Source: Bacillota bacterium (GTDB lineage Bacteria > Bacillota > Clostridia > Acetivibrionales > DSM-1351). Taken from it: a stretch of DNA of 16,067 nucleotides. The stretch is from assembly GCA_023395575.1 (NCBI GenBank), contig JAEWZA010000141.1:1-16067 (forward strand). The letters are read 5' to 3'. The notes beneath the pieces are model-generated. The model was not told the origin of the DNA. It made no database searches and saw nothing but the letters and a program-made list of their open reading frames with translations. A program made the translations under genes and the position numbers. Shown piece by piece: positions 14,445-16,067 of this stretch. The first letter of the stretch is position 1; each line of letters begins with the position of its first letter.

Positions 14445-15320
14445 ATGGTAAATGTTGTAGGAGTTAGATTTAAAAATGCAGGTAAGATATATTATTTCGA
14501 TCCTGGAGAACTTATAATTGACTTAAATCAAAATGTAATAGTTGAAACTGCAAGAGGCATTGAATATGGACTTGTAGTTGTTCCGAATAGAGAAGTGGAT
14601 GAATCTGAGATAGTAGCTCCCCTTAAAAAGGTAATTAGAATAGCAACTGAAGAGGATGCCGCTCATGCTGAAGAGAATGATAGAAAAGAAAAAGAGGCAT
14701 ATAATATCTGCCTTCAAAAAATAAACGACCACAAGCTTGATATGAAGCTTATAGACGTAGAATACACTTTCGATAATAATAAAGTTTTATTCTACTTTAC
14801 AGCTGACGGCAGGGTGGATTTTAGAGAGCTTGTAAAGGATTTAGCTGCTGTATTTAAGACAAGAATTGAATTAAGACAAATTGGAGTTCGAGACGAGTCC
14901 AAGATGATGGGTGGAATGGGCATATGTGGAAGAGTTCTTTGCTGTAATTCCTTTTTAGGTGAGTTTCAACCCGTTTCAATAAAAATGGCTAAAGAGCAAT
15001 CACTTTCACTAAATCCAACAAAGATATCTGGTACTTGTGGAAGACTTATGTGCTGTCTCAAATATGAGCAGGAAGCATATGAGGATCTTTTGGGAAGAGT
15101 GCCTAAGGTAGGTGCTATAGTAGATACACCTGAGGGACATGGAACAGTTGTCGGCGTTAATCTTTTAAGGGAAACTCTCAAAATAAAGCTTGACGAGGGA
15201 AATGATAATGAATTAAGAGTTTATGATTTCAAAGAAGGAGAAGTCAAGGTTATAAAGGATGCAACCACTACGGATGAGCCTGATATCGACTTGGAAGCTC
15301 TAAAGCAATTAGAGGACTAG
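14445..15320 (+). CDS. yaaT: YaaT (PSP1 domain) iron-sulfur regulatory protein
   Basis: Homologue of B. subtilis YaaT, which works with YmcA and YlbF to influence Spo0A phosphorylation and RNase Y-dependent mRNA maturation. It has 291 residues. The PSP1 core spans about residues 60-145. It is followed by the diagnostic cysteines C161, C166, C167 (GICGRVLCC) and C198, C203, C204 (GTCGRLMCCLKYE), which bind an Fe-S cluster in the Bacillus complex. A small beta domain follows (VGAIVDTPEGHGTVVGVN), then an acidic tail. ATG 14445 is preceded by a modest AAAGGA SD. The neighbouring holB is its usual partner. Confidence 0.96.
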   Translation: MVNVVGVRFKNAGKIYYFDPGELIIDLNQNVIVETARGIEYGLVVVPNREVDESEIVAPLKKVIRIATEEDAAHAEENDRKEKEAYNICLQKINDHKLDMKLIDVEYTFDNNKVLFYFTADGRVDFRELVKDLAAVFKTRIELRQIGVRDESKMMGGMGICGRVLCCNSFLGEFQPVSIKMAKEQSLSLNPTKISGTCGRLMCCLKYEQEAYEDLLGRVPKVGAIVDTPEGHGTVVGVNLLRETLKIKLDEGNDNELRVYDFKEGEVKVIKDATTTDEPDIDLEALKQLED

Positions 15321-15340
15321 TTTTTTATTTCATAATTTCA

Positions 15341-15369
15341 TTGTCAATACTAAAAAATGGTGTTAAAAT
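15341..15369 (+). promoter_or_regulatory. Sigma-A promoter of the ferredoxin gene
   Basis: TTGTCA (15341-15346), 17-base spacer, TAAAAT (15364-15369), in the gap between yaaT and the ferredoxin gene. Near-consensus, and together with the strong terminator downstream it suggests a separately and highly transcribed single gene. Confidence 0.7.
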
Positions 15370-15429
15370 AGTAGCGAAACGCATGATATTACAGATTGCT
15401 TTTCTTAAATTCTTAGGAGGTGTATTTTA

Positions 15430-15600
15430 ATGGCATATTTTATATCAGATGCATGTATTAGCTGTGGCGCTTGTGAACCAGAATGTCCTGTATCTTGCAT
15501 AACTGCAGGAGATAGCGCATATTTAATAGATGCTGACGCTTGTATCGATTGTGGCGCATGTTCAAATGTATGTCCTGTTGATGCTCCAGAACAAAAGTAA
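15430..15600 (+). CDS. 2[4Fe-4S] clostridial-type ferredoxin
   Basis: Low-potential electron carrier for anaerobic metabolism, for example pyruvate:ferredoxin oxidoreductase and hydrogenase. It has 56 residues with two CxxCxxCxxxCP motifs: CISCGACEPECP (C9, C12, C15, C19) and CIDCGACSNVCP (C38, C41, C44, C48). In the two-cluster ferredoxin fold each cluster takes three cysteines from one motif and the last from the other. There is an extra cysteine at C23. The SD AGGAGGTG (15415-15422) is essentially perfect and lies seven bases before ATG. Flanked by its own promoter and terminator inside an otherwise conserved operon, where B. subtilis has yabA. Confidence 0.96.
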   Translation: MAYFISDACISCGACEPECPVSCITAGDSAYLIDADACIDCGACSNVCPVDAPEQK

Positions 15601-15615
15601 TATTTCAAGGTAATG

Positions 15616-15655
15616 AAGGTCAGATAAGGGGAAAACCTTTATTTGGCCTTTTTTT
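15616..15655 (+). terminator. Strong Rho-independent terminator after ferredoxin
   Basis: A stem of about 15 base pairs from AAGGTCAGATAAGGG (15616-15630) with CCTTTATTTGGCCTT (15636-15650), GAAAA loop, three G-T wobbles plus mostly Watson-Crick pairs, followed by a run of T to 15655. Confidence 0.85.
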
Positions 15656-15692
15656 CAAATTAAAATGAGATTATTGCATTAGAGGTGCCATA

Positions 15693-16067
15693 TTGGTTGA
15701 GATAAATGATAAGGAACGCATTGATGATTTGCAGCTTAAAGGCTTGAGACTTATTCAGAATGTAGAAAAATTCTGCTTTGGAGTAGATGCAGTTCTATTG
15801 GCTGACTTCGCAGACATTAAAAAAAATTATAGAGTGCTTGATATTGGTACAGGGACAGGAATAATACCAATTTTGTTAGCAGGTAAAACCCAGGCGAAAA
15901 CGATAGTGGGTCTTGAGATACAAGAAAGCATGGCTGAAATGGCAAATCGAAGTGTTATTCTTAACGAACTGCAAAACAGAGTACAAATAGTGCATGGGGA
16001 TATAAAAAAATATAATGAATATTTTGCTAAATCTAGTTTTGATTTAATAGTATCAAACCCACCATAC
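15693..16067 (+). CDS. trmN6: tRNA1(Val) (adenine37-N6)-methyltransferase, partial (YabB/TrmN6)
   Basis: SAM-dependent methyltransferase that modifies A37 of tRNA(Val) in characterised relatives (E. coli YfiC). TTG 15693 is preceded by AGAGGTG (15681-15687) with a five-base gap. The 125 residues visible contain FGVDAVLLADF, the SAM-binding motif I VLDIGTGTGIIPILLA, an acidic end of strand two (GLEIQ) and, as the last residues of the window, the catalytic NPPY of adenine-N6 methyltransferases. The 3' end is cut by the window. Following yaaT, its position is as in Bacillus (yabB). Confidence 0.93.
   Translation, partial: MVEINDKERIDDLQLKGLRLIQNVEKFCFGVDAVLLADFADIKKNYRVLDIGTGTGIIPILLAGKTQAKTIVGLEIQESMAEMANRSVILNELQNRVQIVHGDIKKYNEYFAKSSFDLIVSNPPY

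Noticed and set aside
13131..15401. Thirteen-base exact repeat TTACAGATTGCTT at 13131-13143 and 15389-15401
   Set aside because: One 13-base match is expected by chance in an AT-rich window of this size, and the flanks do not align.
15405..15608. Antisense frame of 67 codons over the ferredoxin gene
   Set aside because: The plus strand encodes an unmistakable ferredoxin with promoter, SD and terminator; the antisense frame is a by-product.
1..16067. CRISPR arrays, tRNA or rRNA genes, insertion sequences, phage genes
   Set aside because: None seen on either strand by reading: no regularly spaced repeats, no cloverleaf-like segments noticed, no transposase or integrase motifs. ImmA/XRE pairs occur in mobile elements, but no integrase or attachment site is present here.

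Overview
The window reads as a low-GC, strictly anaerobic Firmicute, most likely a member of the Clostridia (Lachnospiraceae or a close relative). The base composition is AT-rich, SD sites are strong (GGAGG), and GTG and TTG starts are frequent. The gene order decarboxylase-tmk-yaaQ(darA)-yaaR-holB-yaaT-trmN6 is the classic Bacillus/Clostridium cluster, here with a clostridial 2[4Fe-4S] ferredoxin between yaaT and trmN6. No rRNA, tRNA, CRISPR or transposase gene was found.

Layout. (1) 13-1614, minus strand: a solitary oligopeptide-binding lipoprotein of the OppA type. (2) 1816-3824, plus strand: remains of a radical-SAM peptide-maturation locus of the CXXX-repeat type. It holds a 72-codon ORF of unknown role, a maturase whose radical SAM barrel has been deleted (short N-terminal stub, out of frame with the SPASM part), and the small CXXX-associated protein. 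No CXXX-repeat target peptide is visible. A hairpin terminator follows at about 3932-3971. (3) 4094-10031: a tight operon with its own promoter encoding an XRE regulator, an ImmA/IrrE-type metalloprotease, a PIN-like nuclease candidate with a Cys-rich tail, and a protein of about 1,250 residues with a degenerate NTPase-like segment and a long helical C-terminus. This is the best candidate in the window for an undescribed defence or toxin-antitoxin-like system. (4) 10037-16067: the conserved housekeeping cluster for an Orn/Lys/Arg-type decarboxylase, thymidylate kinase, the c-di-AMP receptor DarA, YaaR, the DNA polymerase III delta-prime subunit, YaaT, ferredoxin and the tRNA1(Val) m6A37 methyltransferase, which runs off the end of the window.

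In the housekeeping part, two copies of an approximately 87-bp hairpin-forming intergenic repeat bracket holB. The yaaR gene appears to lack one base directly after its natural ATG. The boundary between accessory and housekeeping DNA lies at about 10031-10091. No terminator separates the large accessory gene from the decarboxylase, and the 5' end of the decarboxylase gene is uncertain.

Family assignments rest on recognised motifs and remembered family sequences. No database search was run.
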